64,000 bases of DNA from Arthrobacter sp. NtRootA1 (GTDB lineage: Bacteria > Actinomycetota > Actinomycetes > Actinomycetales > Micrococcaceae): the NCBI RefSeq assembly GCF_019976975.1, contig NZ_AP024630.1, positions 4,278,001-4,342,000 on the forward strand. Direction: 5' to 3'. Below are positions 37,934-47,267 of the stretch, one piece after another; the first letter of the stretch is position 1; every line of letters begins with the position of its first letter. The translations under genes were made by a program, and so were the position numbers. Below the pieces are notes generated by a model. The model did no database searches and was not told where the DNA came from. It worked only from the letters and a program-made list of their open reading frames with translations.

Positions 37934-39172
37934 ATGAAGTCAGCACAAAGGACAACCCGTCGTCCTCTTGCCCTCGCCGTCGCTGCATTGGTCGGCCTTC
38001 CCTTGGCCCTCTCAGCCTGCGGGACCTCCACTGCGGCTTCGTCGTCGGAGGCTGTCACGGAAATCTCCGTGATGGACTACTACAACAACGAGCCGGATAA
38101 GTCCTTCATCGGCGACGCCCTGACCAAGTGCGGCACCCAGGCAGGTGTCACCATCAAGCGGGAGACCGTCCCAGGCAAGTCCCTGATCTCCAAGGTGCTC
38201 CAGCAGTCCTCCTCCAAGACGCTTCCGGACGTGCTCATGCTGGATAATCCGGACCTGCAGCAGATTGCCGCCACCGGCGCGTTGGCTCCCTTGTCAGACT
38301 TCAAGATCAGCACTGACAACTTTGCCGAGGGCGTGCTGAGCGCGGGCACCTACAAGGACAAGGTGTACGGCCTGGCTCCAACCGTGAACACCATTGCCCT
38401 GTTCTACAACAAGGACATCCTGGACAAGGCTGGAGTAACCCCGCCCACCACCTGGGACGAACTGAAGGCAGCAGCCGCCAAGCTCACCGCCGGCGAGCAG
38501 TACGGACTCGCGTTCAATGCCAACCCCACGTATGAAGGCACCTGGCAGTTCCTCCCGGTCATGTGGTCCAACGGCGGTGACGAGAAGAAGATCGACACCA
38601 AGGAGACCGAGCAGGCACTCCAGCTCTGGACCGACCTGGTAAAGAGCGGCTCCGTCTCTTCCTCGGCCCTGAACTGGACCCAGGCCGATGTCAAGGACCA
38701 GTTCATGGCCGGCAAAGCAGCCATGATGGTCAACGGCCCTTGGCAGATCCCGGCCCTGGATAAGCAGCCCACTCTGCAGTACGGCGTGGTCAAGATCCCC
38801 GTCCGTGAAGCCGGCCAGACGTCCGTTGCCCCGCTGGGCGGCGAAGTATGGACAGTCCCTCAAACCGGAAACAAGGCACGCCAGGCCAAGGCCGCGGAAG
38901 TGATTGCCTGCCTGAACAGCGACGAGAACCAGATGTCCATGGCCAAGGTCCGTAACACCATTCCTTCCAAGACCACGTTGGCGGAGAAGTTCGCGGCCGA
39001 AAACCCCAAGCTCGCTACGTTCACTGAGCTGATCAAGACCGCCCGTGCCCGCACCGGCGAGCTCGGTGCAGATTGGCCGGCCCAGGCAACCAAGATCTAC
39101 ACCGCTATCCAGACAGCCCTGACCGGTAACGCCTCTCCGGCCGATGCCCTCAAGCAAGCGCAAGGCCAGTAA
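37934..39172 (+). CDS. ABC transporter sugar-binding lipoprotein
   Basis: 412 aa from ATG 37934 (AAAGGA upstream). Twin-Arg-like TTRRPLALA and a lipobox LALSAC give a lipoprotein signal; the rest is a family 1 solute-binding protein (ITEISVMDYY, LPDVLMLDNPDLQ, LFYNKDILDKAGVTPPTTWD, AGKAAMMVNGPWQIP). Captures an unidentified sugar or glycoside at the membrane surface for the two permeases that follow. Confidence 0.93.
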   Translation: MKSAQRTTRRPLALAVAALVGLPLALSACGTSTAASSSEAVTEISVMDYYNNEPDKSFIGDALTKCGTQAGVTIKRETVPGKSLISKVLQQSSSKTLPDVLMLDNPDLQQIAATGALAPLSDFKISTDNFAEGVLSAGTYKDKVYGLAPTVNTIALFYNKDILDKAGVTPPTTWDELKAAAAKLTAGEQYGLAFNANPTYEGTWQFLPVMWSNGGDEKKIDTKETEQALQLWTDLVKSGSVSSSALNWTQADVKDQFMAGKAAMMVNGPWQIPALDKQPTLQYGVVKIPVREAGQTSVAPLGGEVWTVPQTGNKARQAKAAEVIACLNSDENQMSMAKVRNTIPSKTTLAEKFAAENPKLATFTELIKTARARTGELGADWPAQATKIYTAIQTALTGNASPADALKQAQGQ

Positions 39173-39182
39173 GCAGCGAACC

Positions 39183-40184
39183 ATGTCATTGACAACAGAT
39201 TTGTCGCAAACAGCGGCTCCTTCCAGCGGAAAGGCCAGCCGCAAGCACGGCCGTCCGGCTGGCCCGCCTACAGAGGCGCAAGCACCACGACGGCGCACCC
39301 GCCAACGCCGCGAGCGCATCTTCCAGTGGCTCTTCTTGGTTCCTGCCGTGGTCTACATGGCGTTGTTCTTTGGCTACCCGGTGGTCAAGAACGTCGTCAT
39401 GAGTTTCCAGGACTACACCACGGCTACCTTCTTCACCGGAGAAGCCCCATGGGTAGGGCTGGCCAACTACGTAACTGTATTGTCGTCGTCGTTGTTTTCC
39501 ACCTCGCTGCTGAACACCGCACTGTTCACGATAGGTTCCATCCTGGGCCAGTTCGTGATCGGGCTGGCGTTGGCGATCTTCTTCCAGCGCAAGTTCCCGC
39601 TCAACGGAATCCTGCGGTCGCTGCTACTGCTGCCTTGGTTACTGCCGCTGATCGTTTCGAGTGCCGTGTGGCGTTGGATCCTGGACAAGGACAGCGGAGC
39701 CCTCAACCGTTTCCTGGGCGATCTGGGCGTCATCAACACTGGTGTTCCGTGGCTGACCAGTACCTCGTTGGCTTTGATCGCAGTGGTGGGCGTGAACATC
39801 TGGATTGGCATCCCGTTCAATCTGACCATCCTCTATGGCGGCCTGCAGGAGATCCCGGACGAGCTTTACGAGGCCGGGTCCCTGGATGGCGCCACGGGTT
39901 GGAAGGCGTTCCGGCACATCACGTGGCCGATGCTCCGTCCCGTGGTGAGCGTGGTGTTGGTGCTCGGCGTCGTCTACACCCTCAAAGTGCTGGACATCAT
40001 CCTGGGCCTGACCAACGGTGGCCCGGCGAACTCGACCCAGACCATCGCCACCCAGTCCTACGATCTCTCCTTCCACGAATTCAAATTCGGCGAAGGCGCG
40101 GCCCTGGGCAACGTGCTGGTGATCATTTCCCTGGTGTTCGCAGTGTTGTACCTGCGGGCAAGCCGACGCGCTGTGGATGAGTGA
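39183..40184 (+). CDS. ABC sugar transporter permease (MalF/UgpA type)
   Basis: 333 aa from ATG 39183. About six membrane helices after a ~55-residue basic N-terminal tail, and the permease EAA loop EAGSLDGATGWKAFRHITWP near residues 232-251. Pairs with the next gene, whose start region lies inside its last codons. Confidence 0.92.
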   Translation: MSLTTDLSQTAAPSSGKASRKHGRPAGPPTEAQAPRRRTRQRRERIFQWLFLVPAVVYMALFFGYPVVKNVVMSFQDYTTATFFTGEAPWVGLANYVTVLSSSLFSTSLLNTALFTIGSILGQFVIGLALAIFFQRKFPLNGILRSLLLLPWLLPLIVSSAVWRWILDKDSGALNRFLGDLGVINTGVPWLTSTSLALIAVVGVNIWIGIPFNLTILYGGLQEIPDELYEAGSLDGATGWKAFRHITWPMLRPVVSVVLVLGVVYTLKVLDIILGLTNGGPANSTQTIATQSYDLSFHEFKFGEGAALGNVLVIISLVFAVLYLRASRRAVDE

Positions 40185-40191
40185 GGAAACC

Positions 40192-41055
40192 ATGACAACC
40201 GTACTGAAAGCACCCACACTCCGGCCCAGCAGGGCAAATGCACCGGCAAGCAACCGCAAGAACTGGGGCTACACTGCGCTGGCTATCTTCTTCCTGGCCA
40301 TCATGCTGTTCCCGGTCTACTGGATGATCAACGCCTCCCTGCAGCCAAACGGCACTACCTTGGAAACCTCGTGGCTGCCCTTGAAGCCCGATTTCACAGG
40401 CTATGCCACAGCCATCACAGAGCAAGCCCGGAACCTTGGCACCAGCCTGATCATCTCCCTGGGCAGCGTGGCATTGAGCCTGGCAATCGCAGCACCGGCG
40501 GCCTACGCGCTGGCCTACTTCAAGGTCCGCGGCGCAGGCATTGTCCTCTTCGCCATCCTGATCAGCCAGATGATCCCGGGCATCGTGGTGGCCAACGCCC
40601 TGTACACGGCATACAACGACCTCGGACTGCTCAACTCCATTCCAGGCCTGATCCTCGCGGACTCGGCTCACGGAATTCCCTTTGCCATCCTCATCATCCG
40701 GGCGTTCATGAACGGTATGCCGGCATCCGTGATCGAGGCAGCGCGGGTGGATGGGGCGGGGCACGTCCGGGCGTTCTGGTCGATCGTGATTCCGCTGAGC
40801 CGGAACTCGTTGATCACCGCAGGACTCTTTACGTTCCTGTTCGCCTGGAGCGACTTCCTGTTCGCCCTGACCTTGACCACCACGGAAGCGGTCCGTCCCG
40901 TCACCCTGGGCATCTTCCAGTACATCGGCGCCTACGTGAACGACTGGAGTTCAGTGATGGCGACGGCGGTACTCGCCTCGATCCCGGCCATCGTCCTGTT
41001 GGTCGCGGCCCAAAAATACATCGCCGCGGGCACCACCGGCGGCGCGGTCAAGTAG
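40192..41055 (+). CDS. ABC sugar transporter permease (MalG/UgpE type)
   Basis: 287 aa from ATG 40192 (GAGGAA upstream); ATG 40177 inside the preceding gene is an alternative. Six helices and an EAA loop EAARVDGAGHVRAFWSIVIP. No ATPase gene follows, so the importer probably uses a shared MsiK-type ATPase encoded elsewhere, as is usual for actinobacterial CUT1 systems. Confidence 0.92.
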   Translation: MTTVLKAPTLRPSRANAPASNRKNWGYTALAIFFLAIMLFPVYWMINASLQPNGTTLETSWLPLKPDFTGYATAITEQARNLGTSLIISLGSVALSLAIAAPAAYALAYFKVRGAGIVLFAILISQMIPGIVVANALYTAYNDLGLLNSIPGLILADSAHGIPFAILIIRAFMNGMPASVIEAARVDGAGHVRAFWSIVIPLSRNSLITAGLFTFLFAWSDFLFALTLTTTEAVRPVTLGIFQYIGAYVNDWSSVMATAVLASIPAIVLLVAAQKYIAAGTTGGAVK

Positions 41056-41081
41056 ACCGTCACTCATCAGAAGGAAAAATC

Positions 41082-41858
41082 ATGCCTGAAACAAGCAAGC
41101 CCATTCGCGTCACCGTCTGGAGCGAAAACCGGCACGAGAAGCGGGACGAACTCGTGGCTCGCCTGTACCCGGAAGGAATGCACGGCGCCGTCAAGGCGGG
41201 CATCGAGGAGAACCTGGGTTCCGCCGTCGAGGTCCGCACCGCGACACTGGACGAACCCGAGCATGGCCTCACCGAGGAAGTCCTCGCCAACACCGACGTC
41301 CTCACTTGGTGGGGACACATGTCCCACGCCGATGTTGAGGACGAAATCGTGGAGCGCGTCCACCGCCACGTTCTCGCGGGCATGGGCCTGATTGTGCTCC
41401 ACTCCGGGCACTGGTCCAAGATCTTCACCAAGCTCATGGGCACCACCTGCACCCTGCGCTGGCGCTCGGAACATGACCGCGAGCTCGTGTGGACAGTTGA
41501 ACCGACCCACCCCATTGCCAAGGGCGTGCCGCACCCCATCGTGATCCCTGAGCAGGAAATGTACGGCGAATTTTTTGACATCCCCACGCCGGAGGAACTG
41601 GTGTTCATCAGCTCGTTCAGCGGAGGCGAAGTCTTCCGTTCGGGCTGCACGTTCCGGCGCGGACACGGCAAGATCTTCTTCTTCAGCCCCGGCGACCAGG
41701 ACTACCCCGTCTATCACCACAAAGACATCCGCCGGGTCATCGCCAACGCCGTGGAGTGGGCCGTCACAGACCGTCCCGAGCGCGCCGTCCCAGAGCTGCT
41801 CCGCTATGAAACCAACGACTTCTTCAACGGCAAGAGCTACCAAGGAGCAAACGCGTGA
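41082..41858 (+). CDS. ThuA-like domain protein
   Basis: 258 aa from ATG 41082 with AAGGA upstream. ThuA/GATase-like fold: RVTVWSENRHEKRDE at the start, DVLTWWGHMSHADV, GLIVLHSGHWSKIF, and late GHGKIFFFSPGDQDYPVYHH. ThuA proteins accompany 3-keto-disaccharide and trehalose utilisation; the exact reaction is not settled. In an operon with a sugar importer and two Gfo/Idh/MocA dehydrogenases. Confidence 0.88.
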   Translation: MPETSKPIRVTVWSENRHEKRDELVARLYPEGMHGAVKAGIEENLGSAVEVRTATLDEPEHGLTEEVLANTDVLTWWGHMSHADVEDEIVERVHRHVLAGMGLIVLHSGHWSKIFTKLMGTTCTLRWRSEHDRELVWTVEPTHPIAKGVPHPIVIPEQEMYGEFFDIPTPEELVFISSFSGGEVFRSGCTFRRGHGKIFFFSPGDQDYPVYHHKDIRRVIANAVEWAVTDRPERAVPELLRYETNDFFNGKSYQGANA

Positions 41859-43003
41859 GCACACCTTTCGCCACAATCCCCGACGACGGCACTCCCCTTC
41901 GCGTCGTCGTGGTCGGCGCTGGGGGCATGGGCCGCGCCTGGCTTCGAACCGTTGAGTCGTCACCATTGGTTGAGCTTGCAGGCATCGTGGACCTGGACCT
42001 TGCCACGGCCTCTGAAGCGGCAGCCTCGCTGGGCCGTCCCGACCTTCCGGTAGGTGCCGGTACAGCGTCACTGGCCTCCGACGTCGGAGCCCAAGCGGTC
42101 ATCAACGTCACGGTTCCTGCCGCGCATCATCCGGTCACTACCGAGGCGCTTGCTGCGGGCCTGCCGGTCCTTGGCGAAAAGCCCGTGGCCTCCACCGTGG
42201 CTCAAGGGCTTTCTTTGGCAGCGGCTGCTGAGCTTCACGGCCAGCTGTTCATGGTCAGTCAATCCCGGCGCTACAACCGGCAGCTCTTTGAAGCCAAGCG
42301 GCTGTCCGGGTCCTTGGGTGCTGTGGGCATTGTCTCTGCCGAGTTCTTCAAGGCGCCCCACTTTGGCGGCTTCCGCGATGCCATGGACCATCCCCTGCTG
42401 TTGGACATGGCGATCCATCAATTCGACATGGCCCGGTTCCTGCTGGACGCCGATCCCGTCTCTGTTTTCTGCGAGGAGTACAACCCCTCGTGGAGTTGGT
42501 ATCGCGGTGATGCCGGGGCCACGGCCGTGTTCGAAATGACCGGCGGCGAGCGCTTCGTGTTCAACGGAAGCTGGTGCAGCCCGGGCCAGGAAACCTCATG
42601 GAACGCCTCGTGGCGGATCAGCGGCGAGCACGGCACGGTCTTGTGGGATGGCGATAATGAACCTGTTTCCTCGGCAGCCATTCCCTTGGGATCCGACGCT
42701 CCGGATCCGGGCCAGGAAATCGCCGGCTCCCTGCGCGACTTTGTATCCGCGGTCCGCACGGGAAGCACCCCAATGGGCCAGGTGCACCAAAACATCATGA
42801 GCCTTGCCATGGTGGAGTCGGCCATACTGAGTGCCTCGACCGGGGCCAGGGCTTCCGTAGACGCACTGCTTGAGGACTCGTACCAGCAAGCACTCCTTGC
42901 CGAGCGGGACCCCGCCGTGTTGGAGGTCTTGAAGTCCTGGACCTCGGTTCGCAGTGCGCTTTCGGGAGGCAGTGCGCTTGCGGGGGAAGGCATTCGGCGG
43001 TGA
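41855..43003 (+). CDS. Gfo/Idh/MocA family oxidoreductase 1
   Basis: 382 aa; GTG overlaps the thuA stop by 4 bp. NAD(P)-binding VVVVGAGGMGRAWLR at ~20-34, EKPVAS with the conserved Lys near residue 109, and the C-terminal domain with LLLDMAIHQFDMARFLL. Likely oxidises or isomerises a sugar or cyclitol. Coupled to the second, distinct dehydrogenase downstream. Confidence 0.92.
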   Translation: MSTPFATIPDDGTPLRVVVVGAGGMGRAWLRTVESSPLVELAGIVDLDLATASEAAASLGRPDLPVGAGTASLASDVGAQAVINVTVPAAHHPVTTEALAAGLPVLGEKPVASTVAQGLSLAAAAELHGQLFMVSQSRRYNRQLFEAKRLSGSLGAVGIVSAEFFKAPHFGGFRDAMDHPLLLDMAIHQFDMARFLLDADPVSVFCEEYNPSWSWYRGDAGATAVFEMTGGERFVFNGSWCSPGQETSWNASWRISGEHGTVLWDGDNEPVSSAAIPLGSDAPDPGQEIAGSLRDFVSAVRTGSTPMGQVHQNIMSLAMVESAILSASTGARASVDALLEDSYQQALLAERDPAVLEVLKSWTSVRSALSGGSALAGEGIRR

Positions 43004-44178
43004 CGCGGAAGCTGCGGGTAGGCATGGTGGGCTACTCCTTCATGGGCGCCGTCCACTCGCATGCCTGGCGAACGGCGCCACGCTTCTTCGATCTCCCATT
43101 TGCGCCCGAGCTGACGGCGCTGGCTGGCAGAAATGCTGCCGGCGTTCAGGTAGCCGCGGACAAGTTCGGTTGGGATTCCGTGGAGACGGATTGGCGTCGC
43201 CTGATCGAGCGCGATGACATTGACCTGATCGATATCTGTTCCCCCGGAGACACGCACGCCGAGATTGCGATTGCCGCCCTGGAAGCCGGCAAACACGTAC
43301 TCTGCGAGAAGCCCTTGGCCAACAGTGTGGCTGAGGCCGAGAAGATGACCGCTGTCGCATCCTCGGCTGCCGAGCGGGGCGTGTACTCGATGTGCGGTTT
43401 CACGTATCGGCGAACTCCCGCACTGGCCCTGGCAAAGCGGATGGTGGACGACGGCCGGTTGGGCGAACTCCGACACGTCAGGGCCCAGTATCTCCAGGAC
43501 TGGTTGTCCGACGCAGACGCTCCGCTGACGTGGCGGCTGGACAAGTCAAAGTCCGGCTCTGGTTCGCTGGGTGATATCGGTGCCCACAGTATCGACGCCG
43601 CCCAGTGGATCACCGGGTCCAGCATCACAGGGGTTTCGGCCCTCATGGAGACGTTCGTGAAGGAGCGGCCGATCGGCGGTGACTTCATAGGGCTCGGTGG
43701 GCATGGTGGTACCGACGGTCCGCGCGGTCCAGTAACGGTAGACGACGCAGCGATCTTCACGGCACGTTTCGGCGGAAAGACATCCGACGGCGGCCCGATC
43801 GGCGTGTTCGAGGCGACGCGGTTTGCCTTGGGACGGAAGAACGCCATGCGGCTGGAACTCAATGGCACGCTCGGATCGTTGGCTTTCGACTTCGAGGACA
43901 TGAATTCGCTGTCCTTCTACGATGCCGCCCACGAGGACGCCGGTTTCCGGCGGATCATCGTGACGGAACCATCGCACCCCTACGTCGGAAACTGGTGGCC
44001 CACCGGACATGGCCTGGGCTATGAGCACGGATTCACGCATCAGGTGGTGGACCTCGTTAACGCCATCAGCGCCGGGGAGCAGCCCGCGCCGTCGTTCTCC
44101 GATGCCTTGCAGGTACAGAAGGTGCTGGCGGCAGTGGAGGCCAGCGCCGAGGCTGAGAGCCGTTGGCAGAAGGTGTGA
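43000..44178 (+). CDS. Gfo/Idh/MocA family oxidoreductase 2
   Basis: 392 aa; GTG overlaps the previous stop by 4 bp. RVGMVGYSFMGAVHSHAW is the dinucleotide-binding start; CEKPLANSV carries the conserved Lys, and GSGSLGDIGAHSIDAAQWI the catalytic His region. Only distantly similar to the first copy, so probably a different step (for example oxidation then reduction in a 3-keto-sugar route). Last gene before a long hairpin. Confidence 0.92.
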   Translation: MTRKLRVGMVGYSFMGAVHSHAWRTAPRFFDLPFAPELTALAGRNAAGVQVAADKFGWDSVETDWRRLIERDDIDLIDICSPGDTHAEIAIAALEAGKHVLCEKPLANSVAEAEKMTAVASSAAERGVYSMCGFTYRRTPALALAKRMVDDGRLGELRHVRAQYLQDWLSDADAPLTWRLDKSKSGSGSLGDIGAHSIDAAQWITGSSITGVSALMETFVKERPIGGDFIGLGGHGGTDGPRGPVTVDDAAIFTARFGGKTSDGGPIGVFEATRFALGRKNAMRLELNGTLGSLAFDFEDMNSLSFYDAAHEDAGFRRIIVTEPSHPYVGNWWPTGHGLGYEHGFTHQVVDLVNAISAGEQPAPSFSDALQVQKVLAAVEASAEAESRWQKV

Positions 44179-44199
44179 GCGTGCAGCCGGCTTGCATGA

Positions 44200-44257
44200 A
44201 CGTTGTGAACCCGCTGTTTCGTTGTTGGGCAACAACGAAACAGCGGGTTCGCAACGT
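44200..44257. terminator. Very long hairpin between convergent genes
   Basis: 27-bp arms (left begins ACGTTGTGAACCCGC) around a GGGC loop, with one mismatch. Sits between the dehydrogenase and SGNH hydrolase stops and can terminate both. Confidence 0.85.
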
Positions 44258-44266
44258 CCTAGTGGT

Positions 44267-45169
44267 CTAACGCTTGGCGAGCTGCGCAGGTTTGACGGCG
44301 GACAGTAGGGCTGCGGCGTAGGCAAGATGCCCTGCCTCGTTCGGATGGAAGTTGGCGTCGGGCAGCCGATCAAACGGGGGTACGGGCGCCAGGATCATCA
44401 CAAGCCACGGATCTGCAGAATTCGCTGCATGCCCGAGGAACTTCTTGGTGACATCGATGAACTTGGCGTTGGTCCGGCTGTCAGCCACCGCCTTGGCAAT
44501 TGTCGCGTTGAGGGCATCGACGGCCAGATTCACCTGGGATTGGTTCGCCGGTGGGATCACCGGGAGACCATTGGCGGGATCAAAAAGCCGAGGATAGCCC
44601 ATGACAGTGAGGGTCGCCTCCGGAGCCGAGGCTCGGATGTTTTGATAGATGATCTCAAGTCCGGACTCAATCACGGGAAGATTGGCGATGATCCCGCTTA
44701 CGGTGCCCTCACAAAGCTGTGTGTCCGGCGTCGAGCAGTTCTGCAAAGCGAGCAAACTGCCGGCGTCTACGGCACCAGCGGTAATGCTCACCAACCCGGC
44801 ATTCTGGAGCGCGGATTGCCCTGCACTGCTGGTGATCTGTTGAAATACGGACGGCGTCACTCCGTCATAAAAGGGTCCGGCCGGGAACAGGACGGCTCCG
44901 TGACAGGCCAAATTGGCCACTAGAGCGACCCGCCCTGTCTCGGCGACATCATCGACATAGCCCGGACTACTCTGCCAACAGGCTACCGGTGGACGGTACA
45001 AGTCCCCGGCACCGGTCCCCGCCGTATACGAATCACCGAGGGCCACATAATTGACAGGTGATGGCGGTGCGGCGGTCGCCGGACTGGCCGTGAATCCTAA
45101 CGTGAGCGCCAAGGCGGCGAGTCCGCCTGCGAAAGCCAAGTTCCGGCGTCGTGCTCGATGAGTTGCCAT
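44267..45169 (-). CDS. Secreted SGNH/GDSL hydrolase (lipase/esterase)
   Basis: 300 aa from ATG 45169 with GGGGAAG upstream. An Arg-rich N-terminus, hydrophobic core and TATAAP cleavage region give an export signal. Block I is VALGDSYTAGTGAG (nucleophile Ser), and the C-terminal DANFHPNEAGH holds Asp and His. Paired Cys residues suggest disulfides as in actinobacterial GDSL lipases. Probably hydrolyses extracellular esters. Confidence 0.9.
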   Translation of the reverse strand: MATHRARRRNLAFAGGLAALALTLGFTASPATAAPPSPVNYVALGDSYTAGTGAGDLYRPPVACWQSSPGYVDDVAETGRVALVANLACHGAVLFPAGPFYDGVTPSVFQQITSSAGQSALQNAGLVSITAGAVDAGSLLALQNCSTPDTQLCEGTVSGIIANLPVIESGLEIIYQNIRASAPEATLTVMGYPRLFDPANGLPVIPPANQSQVNLAVDALNATIAKAVADSRTNAKFIDVTKKFLGHAANSADPWLVMILAPVPPFDRLPDANFHPNEAGHLAYAAALLSAVKPAQLAKR

Positions 45170-45316
45170 GATGCTTCCCCTTCGTACAGCTGTTTGGGGC
45201 TCCGGTGGTCCGTCAAAAGGATCACTTTGCGGCTCGCCCACCCGTCGGCCGCGTCCGGGGCAATGTGTTGGCCAGATTACGCCCGGCAGCCAACGCGGTA
45301 CAGACCCATGGCCAAG

Positions 45317-45772
45317 CTATTTTTGGGCGTTCACTTTCCGGCGGTAATTGATGTTTCCCGCGAGCGAGATTGTGCCGCCAATAAGCAGCGCGACGCCTAT
45401 CAAGGGAAGGAGCGCCACAGCCTTCTTAGATGGTCCTTCCAAAGGAATCTCCAGCGTGCCGGCAACGTCATCAGGGTGGTAGGTGACATCGATGGAGTCG
45501 CCGATCCCGTACGCGCAGGGTTCATCGCTGGTCCCCGGAGGAGTTCGGTAAGTGGCACCATCGATCACGACGTCGGCTATAGGCTCGCAGAGGCCTTTTG
45601 TACTGATTTTTTGGTCAACCACGATTCCGTGCCCTGCCACAGTGCTCTCCCGCGGCGGTGCGTTATGGAAGAGGAGCAGCCAAAGAATTCCAAGCACGAT
45701 TGCAATAATGGCCGTGCGAAGACTGAACCGGGGCCTGCGGGGTATTTCCTGGTTTGCCGGTAAGAGCGTCAT
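45317..45772 (-). CDS. Small membrane protein, DUF3592-like
   Basis: 151 aa with membrane helices at ~20-36 and ~118-139 and an extracytoplasmic beta-rich domain between them. The segment GHGIVVDQK ... DVTYHPDDV has the pattern of DUF3592 proteins (a conversion of a short strand pair ending in VTYxPxxP/V). Function unknown. Starts 12 bp after the preceding acetyltransferase gene and is probably co-transcribed. Confidence 0.75.
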   Translation of the reverse strand: MTLLPANQEIPRRPRFSLRTAIIAIVLGILWLLLFHNAPPRESTVAGHGIVVDQKISTKGLCEPIADVVIDGATYRTPPGTSDEPCAYGIGDSIDVTYHPDDVAGTLEIPLEGPSKKAVALLPLIGVALLIGGTISLAGNINYRRKVNAQK

Positions 45773-45784
45773 CTTGTTGGCCAG

Positions 45785-46381
45785 CTACGCGCCGTACCTG
45801 GCCAGCCTGAACTCCAAGCCGTTCCGCACCGCTGGCCACTCGTGCTCCAGTATGGAGAACACAACGGTGTCGCGAAGCACTCCGTCCTTGGTGCGCGAGT
45901 GGTTCCGCAACACGCCGTCCTGCTTGGCGCCGAGGCGTGCGATCGCGTCGCGGGACTGGTGGTTGAGCCAGTGCGTGCGGAATTCGACGGCAGGGCAGCC
46001 CAGGGTTTCAAAGGCATACTGAAGAAGCAGCAGCTTCGAGTCGGGGTTGGTGCCTGTGCCGTGCACGGACGCTGCGTTCCAGGTGGAACCGATCTCCACG
46101 CGCGGGGTGGCTGCATCGATGTTCATGTACGTCGTCATTCCGATGACCTTGCCAGTGCTGTTGAGCCTGGTGGCGAAGGGCAGCATGGAACCTTGGCTTT
46201 GCAGGCCCAGCCTGCGCTCAATCTCGGCAGCCATGCCCTCCGGCGTGGGTACGGAGGTGTACCAGAGCTTCCAGAGCTCGCCGTCCTTGGCCGCCTCCAC
46301 AAGGTCGTCGTGGTGATCTGGCCGCAAGGGCTCCAGTGTCACGAATTTGCCGGTCAGGGTTATGGGTTCAATCGAGGTCAC
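45785..46381 (-). CDS. GNAT acetyltransferase
   Basis: 198 aa. RimJ/RimL-like start (LTGKFVTLEPLRPDHHDDL), mid-strand VIGMTTYMNIDAATPRVEIG and C-terminal HWLNHQSRDAIARLGAKQDG. The canonical GxGxGT loop reads HGTGTNPDSK. Acetylates an unknown amine, possibly a protein N-terminus. Confidence 0.87.
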   Translation of the reverse strand: MTSIEPITLTGKFVTLEPLRPDHHDDLVEAAKDGELWKLWYTSVPTPEGMAAEIERRLGLQSQGSMLPFATRLNSTGKVIGMTTYMNIDAATPRVEIGSTWNAASVHGTGTNPDSKLLLLQYAFETLGCPAVEFRTHWLNHQSRDAIARLGAKQDGVLRNHSRTKDGVLRDTVVFSILEHEWPAVRNGLEFRLARYGA

Positions 46382-46403
46382 CCGGTTAGCCTAACCGGTG
46401 TGG

Positions 46404-47267
46404 TCAGTCGTTCCAGTCGAAGAAGCCCTTGCCTGTTTTGCGGCCAAGCTCCCCGCGTGCCACCTTGTCCCTCAGGATTTGCGGCGGAGCGAAGCGGTCA
46501 CCCAACGTGGAATGCAGGTACTCCGCGATGCCCAGACGAACATCCAAACCCACGATGTCGGTGGTCTTGAGCGGCCCCGTGGGGTGTTTGTACCCAAGTA
46601 CCATGGCGGCGTCGATGTCCTCCGCTGATGCCACACCCTCCTCAACCATGCGCATTGCCTCCAAGGCAATAGCGACGCCCAGCCTTGAGGACGCAAAGCC
46701 GGGTGCGTCATTAACGACGACGGCGGTCTTGCCGAGTGCCTCGGTCCAGTTCTTCGCCGCTTGGGCGAGTTCGGGCGAGGTTTTTTTGGCCAGCACCACT
46801 TCGATGAGGGTGGAGGCGGGCACCGGGTTGAAGAAGTGCAGCCCGATGAAGTTGGCTGGCCTGCGAAGTTCATCCGCCAAGCCCGTCACGGACAAGGACG
46901 ACGTGTTTGAGGCAAGGAATGCATCCGCGGAAAGGTGGTCCTCCACCGCTTTCAACGCAGCGACCTTGAGATCGTAATCCTCGGGCACAGCTTCTACCAC
47001 CAGGCCGCAGTGGATGAAGGATTCGTAGTCTGTCGACGTGCTGAACCTGGCCATGGCTTCTTCAGGGGTTTCGCCCAGGGTGCCGCGGGCAGCGGACTTG
47101 GCCACCGCGTCTGCCACCCGGCCCTGCGCTCCGGCGGCTGCCTCATGATCCCTCTCCACCACGATCACGGTGGCCCCCTTGATCAGGAAAGCATGCGCGA
47201 TTCCCGCCCCCATCCGGCCACCGCCAAGGACTCCAACAACGTGGGGAATCGCGGGAACTGCTGTCAT
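46404..47267 (-). CDS. paaH: 3-hydroxyacyl-CoA dehydrogenase PaaH
   Basis: 287 aa. NAD-binding VGVLGGGRMGAGIAHAFL at the start; SNTSSLSVTGLA with the catalytic-region Ser/Asn; FIGLHFFNPVP with the catalytic His; NDAPGF. Oxidises 3-hydroxyadipyl-CoA in lower phenylacetate catabolism. ATG overlaps the paaF stop by 4 bp; third gene of the paaJ-paaF-paaH operon. The family also includes 3-hydroxybutyryl-CoA dehydrogenases, so the assignment leans on context. Confidence 0.88.
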   Translation of the reverse strand: MTAVPAIPHVVGVLGGGRMGAGIAHAFLIKGATVIVVERDHEAAAGAQGRVADAVAKSAARGTLGETPEEAMARFSTSTDYESFIHCGLVVEAVPEDYDLKVAALKAVEDHLSADAFLASNTSSLSVTGLADELRRPANFIGLHFFNPVPASTLIEVVLAKKTSPELAQAAKNWTEALGKTAVVVNDAPGFASSRLGVAIALEAMRMVEEGVASAEDIDAAMVLGYKHPTGPLKTTDIVGLDVRLGIAEYLHSTLGDRFAPPQILRDKVARGELGRKTGKGFFDWND

